Part shown: in pieces, positions 52,101 to 59,764 of the stretch | How positions within the stretch are numbered: the first letter of the stretch is position 1 | Layout: each line of letters opens with the position of its first letter | Assembly (NCBI RefSeq): GCF_000002515.2 | Contig: NC_006040.1 | Location: forward strand, 992,001 to 1,056,000 | Origin: Kluyveromyces lactis | Lineage: Eukaryota; Ascomycota; Saccharomycetes; Saccharomycetales; Saccharomycetaceae | Direction: 5' to 3' | Length of the DNA: 64,000 nucleotides | Translations under genes and position numbers: made by a program | The notes under the pieces: model-generated | What the model saw: only the letters and a program-made list of their open reading frames with translations | Databases searched by the model: none | Told to the model about the DNA's origin: nothing

Positions 52101-52527
52101 CGGCCATTGTAGGGGATCCACTTGGCACATTTTGCGGCGTTCCACGCTGCGATAACATCTGCTGTAAAGAAGTAGTGCCGGCGGGAGACTGCGTCGGTGC
52201 TACATTGGCTGTATTCATAGGAATTGGTCCTGCGGCTGGAGAAAACATGGATTGTGGAGAGATAGAGACTCCACCGTTCTTCATCGACGGAGGTGAATTG
52301 ACAGTTGAGAATGAATTTCTAGCCAATATAGCCTGGGGCGTTACGCCTGCGTTAACATCTTCCATCGGCCCTAAATTACTATCAGGTATACCTTGCTGGT
52401 TGGGTGCGCCTGAGTTATCAAGGAAGGAAAGGTACTCATCACCGTTCGAACCTCCTTGACCGAAAAGCTGGCCATCGCCAGAATTCATTGGATCACTCTC
52501 GTCCGGGAACAAAAACTGATCGTCCAT
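49135..52527 (-). CDS. SWI1: SWI/SNF subunit Swi1 (ARID protein)
   Basis: 1130 aa (1314 in S. cerevisiae). Subunit of the SWI/SNF chromatin remodeller. Seen: a disordered N-terminus with Asn/Pro/Ser, Gln runs at about 165-205, a long alternating Gln-Ala tract at about 200-246, and an ARID DNA-binding domain at about 278-372 (FRKSFLEHCRRKNQPADIA, FFILYMYVQKLNGGENVTKAQQWHILAKKM, TYYRYLLPYEKYL). After a Lys/Pro- and Gln-rich helix come helical C-terminal repeats that bind other subunits. Orientation and neighbour differ from S. cerevisiae, where YPL016W lies several genes from RAD1, so a rearrangement edge lies here. Confidence 0.93.
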   Translation of the reverse strand: MDDQFLFPDESDPMNSGDGQLFGQGGSNGDEYLSFLDNSGAPNQQGIPDSNLGPMEDVNAGVTPQAILARNSFSTVNSPPSMKNGGVSISPQSMFSPAAGPIPMNTANVAPTQSPAGTTSLQQMLSQRGTPQNVPSGSPTMADESLAQASASRQSPQYMDRAAIIAAHQQRQQQQQQKLQMLQQQQAFNQLQQQKLRQQQQQAQAQAQAQAQAQAQAQAQAQAQAQAQAQAQAQAHIQAQAQAQARMQQHAPQVQNQSNNQRNVLQNLDPAIQRKVGQELNTKQFELFRKSFLEHCRRKNQPADIAQMINGTQVSFFILYMYVQKLNGGENVTKAQQWHILAKKMNIQGPNAGEELAKTYYRYLLPYEKYLMTPEGIKETQTNRIMLQQLLQDIIRNIRTNTPQFQPQVQNQSFMQGQNVIQPDLQMKQQQIPKAQGKTKNTVPKQAKPKQPKKPRVKKKTKKELEQERKQMEELQKRQQQEAEQQQQQQKLIFEQQLKKQQEIILKRREEQIKKLPKVYKRTMARHYSPTTRAITTQNGYDISKISALGEMIHNFKPIFLFAPEFGVVNINAIAMQLQSSNNPEVNTALNSLLVISSDNTLSIPLDKCRELLDNLCILACQLLHKLLKKDYSRISGSYTEYDEQQWINTPPKHSDSSDTHIDKIFKESVKKSGEDQSEYTVKVDSLTGIDFSQLPITPTEPEIEVDATLPEVSLEKDEDENDIEYLPDLLKDENLDEIKKLHFISYMDSLTKVKTEVGSIFSKCHRSGAEDPHLLIVDQLTTISMILRNLSFNEQNSQVMANNYHMEKYIADTLWMVFIHRDEFIFERRVLNFKKDLIFILSNITHMLKIESTVTCLLIIMLALSFADPKDHIQENSVLTYAEYTMNVEKCQTYGADVLAKLLSLGYPNRAHFKSVLTGVFTEENDDDDICQQVLDLYNGDEKFKLFNDIFSFIISTIPFQQINKIPNLIEDSLPSILQALTAAVCIVKFIDAQEEHCIFKNHNLPCKWLTAEENIGVSLRRISEALANIAMQNTNLREFKDVLSIISGTAIQLIRLMLEKSLELALISDHPKLARKKIIEELSQTPNLLPSDNSAVTIIMNPTTNIFMSNEMKLFYQVCKNIYAELAS
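51790..51927 (-). repeat. CAG/CAA-GCN repeat coding (Gln-Ala)n in SWI1
   Basis: Degenerate hexanucleotide array (GCTTGA/GCTTGT/GCCTGT on the plus strand), encoding about 17 or more Gln-Ala dipeptides interrupted once by His-Ile. Both codon choices vary between units, so the array is not a fresh slippage product, or selection keeps the dipeptide. It also creates a spurious plus-strand Leu/Cys/Ser frame. Confidence 0.85.
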
Positions 52528-52747
52528 CCGTATGTACCAATAAAGTTACCGTTTGACCCTTGATATCAGGGGAGAGAAATCACGCCTAAATAAAACCTAA
52601 AACAAGGGAATTATATTCATTCTGAAAGTAGTGATAGTCAAGTGTCAATTGAATTCATTGAATACAATTTCGAGTTTCCTTTCGTTGTTTTGTTTTTGGA
52701 AAGACAAGAAAATTCCAGGTCACGTGATTTTGTCAATTATTCTATAT

Positions 52748-52801
52748 CCGGGTAATACATTCGATCACGTGTATAACTTACCCGGCCGCGGCCGGGTAAG
52801 T
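52748..52801. promoter_or_regulatory. Reb1-site cluster with 26-bp perfect palindrome
   Basis: CCGGGTAAT at 52748-52756 contains a Reb1 core in reverse. At 52776-52801 lies a perfect 26-bp palindrome: ACTTACCCGGCCG followed by its exact reverse complement. Each half carries TTACCCGG, the Reb1 consensus, with the two sites facing each other over a GC-only centre. A CACGTG core lies just upstream. Reb1 clears nucleosomes at divergent promoters, which fits the SWI1-NOP58 location. Confidence 0.8.
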
Positions 52802-52836
52802 AAAATATATTTCCCATTCTGCTTTTCTTTTTCAAG

Positions 52837-52871
52837 CTCATCGCTCTTTTTTTTTTGTTTGGAAAATTTTC
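52837..52871 (+). promoter_or_regulatory. PAC + RRPE elements of NOP58
   Basis: CTCATCGC (PAC) at 52837-52844, a T tract, then GAAAATTTTC (RRPE core AAAATTTT) at 52862-52871, 206-240 nt upstream of the NOP58 ATG. Standard ribosome-biogenesis promoter pair. Unlike NOP4, PAC is not preceded by extra CTCAT units here. Confidence 0.85.
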
Positions 52872-53076
52872 ATTTCGAAGCCAATAAAGAGAGATGAGCT
52901 TTCTGACCAGTGAATATATTGTATATTGTGTTATGTGCACAGCGATATTTCAATTAATACTTGTCTGTATTATCTTGAGTTTTGTTCATTCATTCCGAAG
53001 TTAGTGTGTGTTGAAGAGTCCAGATCAAAGAGATTTTACGGTAGCGAGGAAACTTTATTGATCAGAGAATTAAATA

Positions 53077-54618
53077 ATGGCTCCTATTGAATATCTTTTG
53101 TTCGAAGAACCTACCGGGTATGGTATCTTCAAAGTGAAATTGCAACAGGATGATATCGGATCTCGTTTGAAGGAAGTCCAGCAACAGATCAATGATTTCG
53201 GCTCTTTCACTAAGTTAGTTGAGTTGGTTTCTTTTGCTCCTTTCAAAGGTGCTGCTCAAGCTTTGGAAAATGCTAATGATATTTCTGAAGGTTTAGTCTC
53301 TGAACATTTGAAAGCTTTGTTGGATTTAAATTTACCAAAGGGTTCTTCTAAGAAGACTGTTACTTTGGCTATTTCTGATAAGAACTTAGGTCCATCCATT
53401 AAAGAAGTTTTTCCATTTGTTGATTGTATTTCTAATGAGTTAGCTCAGGATTTGATTCGTGGTGTTAGATTACACGGTGACAAATTATTGAAAGATTTAC
53501 AACCTGGTGATTTGGAAAGAGCTCAACTTGGTTTGGGTCATGCTTACTCTCGTGCTAAGGTTAAGTTCTCTGTTCAGAAAAACGATAACCATATCATTCA
53601 AGCCATTGCTCTCTTGGATCAATTGGATAAGGATATCAACACTTTTGCCATGAGAGTGAAGGAATGGTACGGTTGGCATTTCCCAGAGTTGGCAAAGTTA
53701 GTCCCAGACAATTACAAGTTTGCTAAACTCGTTCTATTCATTAAGGATAAGGCATCTTTGAACGAAGAATCCTTGCACGATTTATCGGAAATTTTGGATA
53801 ACGATGCTGGTATCAGTGAAAGAGTGATCGATAACGCTCGTATCTCTATGGGTCAAGATCTTTCTGAAACTGATATGGAAAACGTTACCATCTTCGCTAA
53901 GAGAGTTGTCTCCCTTGTTGAATACAGGAAACAATTATACGATTACCTATGTGAGAAGATGCACACTGTGGCTCCAAACTTGTCCGAATTGATCGGTGAA
54001 GTTATCGGTGCTAGATTGATCTCTCATTCTGGTTCTTTGACCAATCTTTCTAAGCAAGCTGCCTCTACTGTCCAAATCTTGGGTGCTGAAAAGGCATTGT
54101 TCAGAGCTTTGAAGACTAAAGGTAACACACCAAAGTATGGTTTGATTTACCACAGTGGTTTCATCGCTAAAGCTAGTGCTAAGAACAAGGGTAGAATCTC
54201 TAGATATTTGGCTAACAAATGTTCTATGGCTTCTAGAATCGATAATTACTCCGATGAACCATCTAACGTTTTCGGTCAAGTGCTAAAGAAACAAGTTGAA
54301 CAAAGATTGGAATTCTATGCTTCTGGTACCCCAACTTTGAAGAATGAATCTGCTATCAAGGAAGCCATCGAATTGTACAATAAAGATAAGCCAGCTCACG
54401 AAGAAGAAGTGGATACGACTGAAGTCTCCAAGAAGAGAAAGCTAGAAGAATCTAACGATGAAGAAGACTCTGAACAAGAAGAGAAGAAGGAAAAGAAGTC
54501 TAAGAAGGACAAGAAGGACAAGAAGGACAAGAAGGAAAAGAAGGAAAAGAAGGAAAAGAAAGAGAAGAAAGAGAAGAAGGATAAGAAGGAAAAGAAGAGT
54601 AAGAAAAATAAGGATTAG
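53077..54618 (+). CDS. NOP58: Box C/D snoRNP core protein Nop58
   Basis: 513 aa (511 in S. cerevisiae). Core protein of box C/D snoRNPs guiding rRNA 2'-O-methylation. Seen: N-terminal domain starting MAPIEYLLFEEPTGYGIF, the NOSIC region with GLGHAYSRAKVKFSVQKNDNHIIQ and REWYGWHFPEL-like VKEWYGWHFPELAKLVPD, the Nop domain with MHTVAPNLSELIGEVIGARLISHSGSLTNLSKQAASTVQILGAEKALFRAL, and a long C-terminal Lys-Lys-Glu/Asp repeat tail from about residue 455. Codon usage is strongly biased. Corresponds to YOR310C, a different neighbourhood from S. cerevisiae. Confidence 0.97.
   Translation: MAPIEYLLFEEPTGYGIFKVKLQQDDIGSRLKEVQQQINDFGSFTKLVELVSFAPFKGAAQALENANDISEGLVSEHLKALLDLNLPKGSSKKTVTLAISDKNLGPSIKEVFPFVDCISNELAQDLIRGVRLHGDKLLKDLQPGDLERAQLGLGHAYSRAKVKFSVQKNDNHIIQAIALLDQLDKDINTFAMRVKEWYGWHFPELAKLVPDNYKFAKLVLFIKDKASLNEESLHDLSEILDNDAGISERVIDNARISMGQDLSETDMENVTIFAKRVVSLVEYRKQLYDYLCEKMHTVAPNLSELIGEVIGARLISHSGSLTNLSKQAASTVQILGAEKALFRALKTKGNTPKYGLIYHSGFIAKASAKNKGRISRYLANKCSMASRIDNYSDEPSNVFGQVLKKQVEQRLEFYASGTPTLKNESAIKEAIELYNKDKPAHEEEVDTTEVSKKRKLEESNDEEDSEQEEKKEKKSKKDKKDKKDKKEKKEKKEKKEKKEKKDKKEKKSKKNKD
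54480..54612 (+). repeat. KKE/KKD-encoding nonamer repeat, NOP58 tail
   Basis: Tandem AAGAAGGAC / AAGAAGGAA units with minor changes encode the KKD/KKE tail. Such tails are usual for Nop58 and Nop56. The purine-only strand creates arginine-rich spurious frames. Confidence 0.85.
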
Positions 54619-54969
54619 GTTGTGTCAACTTTTCAATCATTTTCCGAAGATTGATCGACTTTATTATTATTTTTTTTCATCATATTTCAGTTTAAACTCG
54701 TCACTTTACATTTAACTTTTCACTTTTACATTATTAAGTCATTCCGGTTTCTCATAATTATAAAGCTCTTAATTGCACCTTTAACGCTCCTACTTGTATC
54801 CTAAGACAATAAGGAAAACCTCGTGTCTACAAACATGCAACTCATCATTTAACCATTGTTACATATTACATCTGTATATCACCCAAATCATATTTTAATT
54901 AGAATACTAGACAATTATCGTCACTAAAAAACAGAACGGGTGTAATCCCAATATTTGATTAAAGACACG
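54619..54969. other. NOP58-PBA1 convergent intergenic region
   Basis: 351 bp between convergent genes. T-rich tract TTATTATTATTTTTTTTCATC near 54660-54680. Terminators presumed; no gene or RNA recognised. Confidence 0.35.
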
Positions 54970-55824
54970 TTAAATATATAACCCGCCTTGAGTTGTGGTA
55001 CATTCGTCAAGTTTCCAAAGCTTTAAGCATTCCGATACATAGTACTCTGTCTGTGACGGGTACGAGCAAAGTAATTTCGACATTTCATCTACTAAAGCAT
55101 CAACGGTAGGGAAATTATATTTCTCAAAACCAATTGGACCCTCAGAAGGCACAACAATAACTTTGAGTTCCTTCCTTGGTAGAGCTAAAATGAAATTGGT
55201 GATAGAACCGGTAATAAATTCGGGAGGGACTAAATAGGACAACTGTTTCAACTCTGTTATTTTGTCCGAATTTACTAATATTGTTATATCCTTAATGTCT
55301 CTAAGCAATTGTGCTAAATTTCTAGTCATGAAATTCGTTACAATGGCTGGGTATTTCACTTCATTCTCATCGATTATTGCGATCAAAGTATCCTCTAACC
55401 TCCATAAATTGTAATGTATCACGAACTGTTCCGTAGAATTTATCATATGTTCTTCTGTGTCATACATTCCAGGTACGGGTTTCATTGATTCCCATTCGTT
55501 CATGTTTGATAGGGTACCTGAGATGATACCTATATGTACCAAATTGATAATACTCTTAGGAAGTAGCCACTTTAAGGATGTAGGCAAGACAATGCAATGA
55601 TTATAAGGCGAAATATCCAAAGATTCAGGTTCAATTGTGACCGTTGGCGTAGTTTTGTTCACCAAAGAATATGGATCGGATTGGACCACTGGGTCTATCT
55701 GATGTCTTGGTACTTGATCATTTTGCCATTGCTTGAACTGTACTTAGGATTTAAAAGGATTAAATGATGGTTAGTATGGGACTGCTGAAGCTTTAAATTG
55801 GGAAACAAAACATACCGTAAGCAT
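54970..55824 (-). CDS. PBA1: Proteasome assembly chaperone 1 (Pba1/Poc1), two exons
   Basis: 258 aa from exon 1 at 55824-55816 (ATG CTT ACG, nine nucleotides) and exon 2 at 55737-54970. Exon 2 alone has no ATG near its start. Joined, the protein begins MLTFKQWQND, close to MLFKQWNDL of S. cerevisiae Pba1, a gene with an intron at the same spot. Pba1 with Pba2 guides 20S alpha-ring assembly. Seen further: LVPPEFITGSITN, IVVPSEGPIGFEKYNFP and the C-terminus LWKLDECTTTQGGLYI, resembling LWRCDSAAIGAQSGLYI. The last residues form the HbYX-like end (LYI). Corresponds to YLR199C, divergent from YKE2 (YLR200W). Confidence 0.93.
55738..55815 (-). other. PBA1: Spliceosomal intron of PBA1
   Basis: 78 nt read on the minus strand: canonical donor GTATGT immediately after codon 3, perfect branch box TACTAAC, and acceptor TACAG before TTCAAGCAATGG. 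An AG five nucleotides earlier (CTAAG) would put exon 2 out of frame. An in-frame TAA immediately before the acceptor shows that exon 2 cannot extend further upstream. Confidence 0.93.
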
Positions 55825-56088
55825 TATGCGTGTTTTGAGCAATCACTGTGTTGAGGTAGAGTCAAAATGAAGTAGAAGCAGCTCATTCAAAGTTTTATCT
55901 TCTTGTTGGAAGTGTTTTGCCTCAATATGAATCTGAAAAGAACAACTTGATTATTTCAATTCAATTAATGAAGGAATGTTTAAGTGATGAGAGCAGAACA
56001 AAATACAAAGAGGAACAGGATACTTCGGGCTGTTGAATCGCTGATTATAGAACTTTATTACTGATACACACCGATACACATAAATACT
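55825..56088. promoter_or_regulatory. PBA1-YKE2 divergent promoter
   Basis: 264 bp. No proteasome-associated GGTGGCAAA element was found. Only general AT-rich promoter sequence was seen. Confidence 0.35.
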
Positions 56089-56436
56089 ATGTCTGCTGAA
56101 GAGACCACACAGAAATATACAAAGCTACAGGGCGAGTTAGAAGAACTGATCGTAGCTAGACAAAAGCTAGAAACGCAATTACAAGAGAACAAAATCGTCA
56201 GCGATGAGTTTTCGAGTTTGAAAGATGATGCTACTGTGTATAAGTTAACCGGTGGTGTACTTCTGCCAGTGGAACAGTTTGAAGCAAAGGGGAACGTTGA
56301 GAAGAGACTCGAATTCATTGAAATCGAGATCAAACGTTGCGAGACCAACATCAAATCCAAACAGCAAGAATTGGAAGTTGCAAGGAGCGAACTTATGAAA
56401 TTACGTTCTCAGCAGCAGCAGCAGCAGCAGCAGTAG
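56089..56436 (+). CDS. YKE2: Prefoldin subunit 6 (Yke2/Gim1)
   Basis: 115 aa. Beta-type subunit of prefoldin, which hands unfolded actin and tubulin to the CCT chaperonin. Seen: N-terminal coiled-coil helix (YTKLQGELEELIVARQKLETQLQENKIV), a hairpin core with DATVYKLTGGVLLPVEQFEAKGNVEKRLEFI, and a C-terminal coiled-coil helix ending in eight glutamines. The stop TAG lies inside the CAG tract (CAG x8, TAG, CAG, TAA), so the repeat once continued past it. Length agrees with the S. cerevisiae protein (114 aa). Corresponds to YLR200W. Confidence 0.96.
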   Translation: MSAEETTQKYTKLQGELEELIVARQKLETQLQENKIVSDEFSSLKDDATVYKLTGGVLLPVEQFEAKGNVEKRLEFIEIEIKRCETNIKSKQQELEVARSELMKLRSQQQQQQQQ

Positions 56437-56555
56437 CAGTAATGAGTTTAGATAGATGGATGCATGCTGTCTCTTAGTCATTTCTTAGAATGTGTATATG
56501 CATATATATGTAATCATACAATGTACTTACGTTACTGAGAGTAATGGGATCCCCA

Positions 56556-57308
56556 TCATCCTCTGGTAATTTGAGATTTTGCCAAGTTAATAGAGCTTAG
56601 TAAAGTGAACCATAGGTACTCCTCCGTGTTGTTGTACATGCTACCCAATTGGCTCACTTTGTTCAATTTCGATTGAGCAAACTCCATAGTTTCTTGGAAA
56701 TTATGCGATTTATCCTGGGCCATGAACAGTTCCGAAGAAACGTATGCCGTCGAAAGAGCGATTCTTTTAGAGTACCAAGCGAAATCGTTATGGTCCTGTT
56801 CATTTGAATAGAAAATCATATCATCAGTCAACTTATGCAACTCAGACAATGCGGTAGAAGCCAAAAATTCTCCAGGAACGGACATTATAGACAACAGCTG
56901 TGACAAATGAGGAGCTACATGTTCATTGAGTTTCAACCGTTGCAAGAATAAAGTCTTCAAATCTGGCAAAGGTTTATCGGAATCCAATGGTAAATCTGTA
57001 ATCAACTGGTTACGCTTTGATACTAGATGGAATTTCACAAGTTCAAGCACAGAAGGTGACACGTTGAAAAATGATGGCGAATTAGAACTTCCAAGCACTG
57101 AAAGGTATGAGGATCCCATTCCCAATTCATTCAAAGATTGTACAATAGCTCTTTCGTTAAATCCGTACTGTGGGACATGTTTGTTCAATGCGTTCGATAA
57201 CACCTTGAATTGCACTGAATCGGTGCCATAAGTCAAAGGTTTGATAATCTTGGGCAAGGCGTGTTCCAAGTTATTTGGATGATAAAGACGGGTGAACACT
57301 CGGGACAT
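56556..57308 (-). CDS. COQ9: Coenzyme Q biosynthesis protein Coq9
   Basis: 250 aa (260 in S. cerevisiae). Mitochondrial lipid-binding protein needed for Coq7 function and the CoQ synthome. Seen: short basic presequence (MSRVFTRLYHPNNLEHALP), then the TetR-like helical fold with LNKHVPQYGFNERAIVQSLNELGMG and the conserved hydrophobic C-terminal segment with DFAWYSKRIALSTAYVSSELFMAQDKSHNFQETMEF. Corresponds to YLR201C, completing the YLR199-200-201 block. Confidence 0.94.
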   Translation of the reverse strand: MSRVFTRLYHPNNLEHALPKIIKPLTYGTDSVQFKVLSNALNKHVPQYGFNERAIVQSLNELGMGSSYLSVLGSSNSPSFFNVSPSVLELVKFHLVSKRNQLITDLPLDSDKPLPDLKTLFLQRLKLNEHVAPHLSQLLSIMSVPGEFLASTALSELHKLTDDMIFYSNEQDHNDFAWYSKRIALSTAYVSSELFMAQDKSHNFQETMEFAQSKLNKVSQLGSMYNNTEEYLWFTLLSSINLAKSQITRG

Positions 57309-58180
57309 GATACAGGGTGATTAGATGGCGAGGTTGAGTATGAGATGGTGGTAGTGGTACTTTACAATGTGGATACCGGTACTTAAAAAAAGAGTGTGTC
57401 AAATGGCATTGGGTGTGTCAAATGAATTTTTATCACAATGGACACAGGAAGCACACATACAAAACACAGACAAGAGCGTTTCTAAGCTTCGTTGATGATT
57501 GTGAATGTTCCTGTTATGTAGGTTGCATCACAGCACTATTGAGACTGACTGTCAAGACACTCATATATATATATATGAGTCACGTGCACTCACGTGACTC
57601 GGATCGTGATTCCACCTACCATCTCTCTTCGAATGTCCCAATACGGTAATCTCCGAGTTCCACAAGAGTCCGGTAAAAGGATGCATGCACAAGACCCGAG
57701 ATGAGTCGGATTTCGAGAGGCATCTCAGATGCCTTTGCCATCACAGCTCCGGAACTATAAACCACATCCAGTCATCGCTCTCAGTTGGAATTGTATTAGT
57801 AATGCAATTGGAAAGTTTGACAAGATGAGCTAACAGAACGTGAAAGAAAAGAAATCCGGCCATTTTAAGGTCCGATAATGGAGAACAATTAAGCAATTGA
57901 AGGTCATTGACAAGATTGTTGGAGTATAGAACATATAATCATAAATATGTATATATATTTACAATATCTACATGATATTTTATCCAGTCCATGGTATTTA
58001 CAGTATATATTTCAATATCAAAAAATGAAAATCAAGAACTTTTAATCAGTTTAATCACAATTACCTATTCTTTCCCTTGTGATATATCTGAAAAAGCGAT
58101 TGCAATTGGTTGTATACTGTTATATTTACCAGATTGAATCAATTGATTGAGAAAGTATCGATCGTATTAGTGTATTTACA
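57309..58180. promoter_or_regulatory. COQ9-SFA1 divergent promoter
   Basis: 872 bp, long for this genome. Contains two overlapping palindromes with paired CACGTG cores (57559-57600, listed separately). Nearer SFA1 the DNA is very AT-rich (about 57930-58060). No further gene or RNA was seen; short frames on either strand have no family content. Confidence 0.5.
57559..57600. repeat. Overlapping palindromes with twin CACGTG
   Basis: 57559-57580 is a perfect 22-bp palindrome: ACTC, fourteen alternating A/T bases, GAGT. Its last four bases also begin a second inverted repeat at 57577-57600 with arms GAGTCACGTG and CACGTGACTC around a CACT spacer. Each arm contains the CACGTG core bound by bHLH factors such as Cbf1 or Pho4; start-to-start spacing is 10 bp, about one helical turn. 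It sits roughly midway between the COQ9 and SFA1 starts, about 250 and 580 nt away. Confidence 0.85.
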
Positions 58181-59335
58181 ATGACTTCTGCTACTGCTGG
58201 TAAACCTATTGAGTGTGTTGCTGCTGTTGCCTATGAAGCTGGCAAGCCTTTAACTGTGGAGAAAATTATCGTTGATGCTCCAAAGGCCCATGAAGTGCGT
58301 GTTCAAGTGACTCATACAGCTGTATGTCACACTGATGCTTACACTCTGTCTGGTGTCGATCCAGAAGGTGCGTTCCCAAGTATCTTGGGTCATGAGGGTG
58401 CTGGTATCGTTGAATCGGTTGGTGACGGAGTCACCAACGTTAAGGTCGGTGATCACGTGGTCTTATTGTATACTGCGGAATGTGGTAAGTGTAAGTTCTG
58501 TAAGAGTAACAAGACCAACTTGTGTGGTTCTGTGAGGGCCACCCAGGGTAAAGGTGTGATGCCAGATGGTACCACTCGTTTCCATAATTTGAAGGGTGAA
58601 CCTTTGTTGCATTTCATGGGTTGCTCCACTTTCTCACAGTATACCGTTGTTGCAGATGTTTCATTGGTGACAATTGATCCAAGTGCTCCGTTATCCAGCG
58701 TGTGTTTGTTGGGTTGTGGTGTCACCACTGGTTATGGTGCTGCTGTTAAGACTGCTAACGTTCAAGAAGGCGATACCGTTGCTGTGTTTGGTGCTGGTAC
58801 TGTTGGTTTGTCAGTGGTTCAAGGTGCCAAATCCAGAGGTGCTTCCAAGATCATCGTTGTCGATGTCAACGATCAAAAGAAGCAATGGTCTATGGATTTT
58901 GGTGCGACTGGTTTCGTTAACCCACTGAAGGACTTGAAAGAGGGAGAAACTATCGTTTCAAAATTGATTGATATGACCGATGGTGGGTTGGATTTCACCT
59001 TCGATTGTACCGGTAACGTTAAAGTGATGAGAGATGCTTTGGAAGCATGTCATAAAGGTTGGGGTCAATCAATCATTATCGGTGTCGCTGCAGCTGGTGA
59101 GGAAATTTCTACTAGACCTTTCCAATTGATCACCGGTAGAGTGTGGAAGGGTTCTGCATTTGGTGGTATCAAGGGTAGATCAGAGATGGGTCAATTGGTG
59201 ACTAGTTACCAAAAGGGTGATTTGAAAGTCGACGATTTCATTACTCACAAAAGACCGTTCACTGAAATCAACAACGCCTTTGAAGATTTGCATCATGGTG
59301 ACTGTTTGAGAACAGTTCTAGACTTGGCTAACTGA
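58181..59335 (+). CDS. SFA1: S-(hydroxymethyl)glutathione dehydrogenase / class III ADH
   Basis: 384 aa (386 in S. cerevisiae). Detoxifies formaldehyde as its glutathione adduct, reduces GSNO and contributes to fusel alcohol formation; cytosolic. Seen: catalytic zinc motif [11 protein letters not shown] and [12 protein letters not shown], structural zinc cysteines [27 protein letters not shown], the NAD-binding Rossmann motif [14 protein letters not shown] with VVDVN, and [18 protein letters not shown]. Codon usage is biased. Corresponds to YDL168W at the start of a YDL168-165 block. Confidence 0.96.
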   Translation: MTSATAGKPIECVAAVAYEAGKPLTVEKIIVDAPKAHEVRVQVTHTAVCHTDAYTLSGVDPEGAFPSILGHEGAGIVESVGDGVTNVKVGDHVVLLYTAECGKCKFCKSNKTNLCGSVRATQGKGVMPDGTTRFHNLKGEPLLHFMGCSTFSQYTVVADVSLVTIDPSAPLSSVCLLGCGVTTGYGAAVKTANVQEGDTVAVFGAGTVGLSVVQGAKSRGASKIIVVDVNDQKKQWSMDFGATGFVNPLKDLKEGETIVSKLIDMTDGGLDFTFDCTGNVKVMRDALEACHKGWGQSIIIGVAAAGEEISTRPFQLITGRVWKGSAFGGIKGRSEMGQLVTSYQKGDLKVDDFITHKRPFTEINNAFEDLHHGDCLRTVLDLAN

Positions 59336-59764
59336 GGAGCTTTAGTCTAAATTTGTCAACCTCTTTCTCCACTTATAAATAAACACGTAGGAAATCATTT
59401 CATCTCCGTATACCGAGTTTTATAATCCTTTATATGCCGATGTCGTTGATTTAGACATCAATCTGATATGTCCATAAAATATTGTTAATTGACAAGAACT
59501 AATGCCTGAGATACGGATTCCTTTGTTTTTCTGTTCCCCTTTTATAGTTTTATAACCTTCAAAGTTCAACTTTGTACAGTTTGATGCCTTTAAAGACTTT
59601 TAACGTTAAAAGCTGACAATAAAGAAGAAAACAATGAAAAGGGTTCATTGAGTACCATTTTCTGACTCGTTGTGTACCAGAAAGCTTGGAAATGTCTTCC
59701 CTCGTATGTTTCCATAATGTGTAATATCTAGATATATTAAAGTTTACTTAAACAACCCACTAAA
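59336..59764. other. SFA1-NRP1 convergent intergenic region
   Basis: 429 bp between convergent stop codons, AT-rich, with no gene, repeat or RNA recognised. Confidence 0.35.

Larger units (their letters stand above)
52528..53076. promoter_or_regulatory. SWI1-NOP58 divergent promoter
   Basis: 549 bp with several recognisable elements: two CACGTG cores (about 52722-52727 and 52766-52771), three Reb1-type sites including a long palindrome, and PAC and RRPE boxes proximal to NOP58 (listed separately). Confidence 0.6.

Noticed and set aside
54458-54715. Arg/Lys-rich plus-strand frame at the end of NOP58
   Set aside because: Frame shadow of the KKE/KKD repeat.
57900-58060. Centromere candidate in AT-rich DNA before SFA1
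   Set aside because: No CDEI next to an AT block of the right length and no CDEIII TTCCGAA core; the CACGTG pair lies several hundred bases away.
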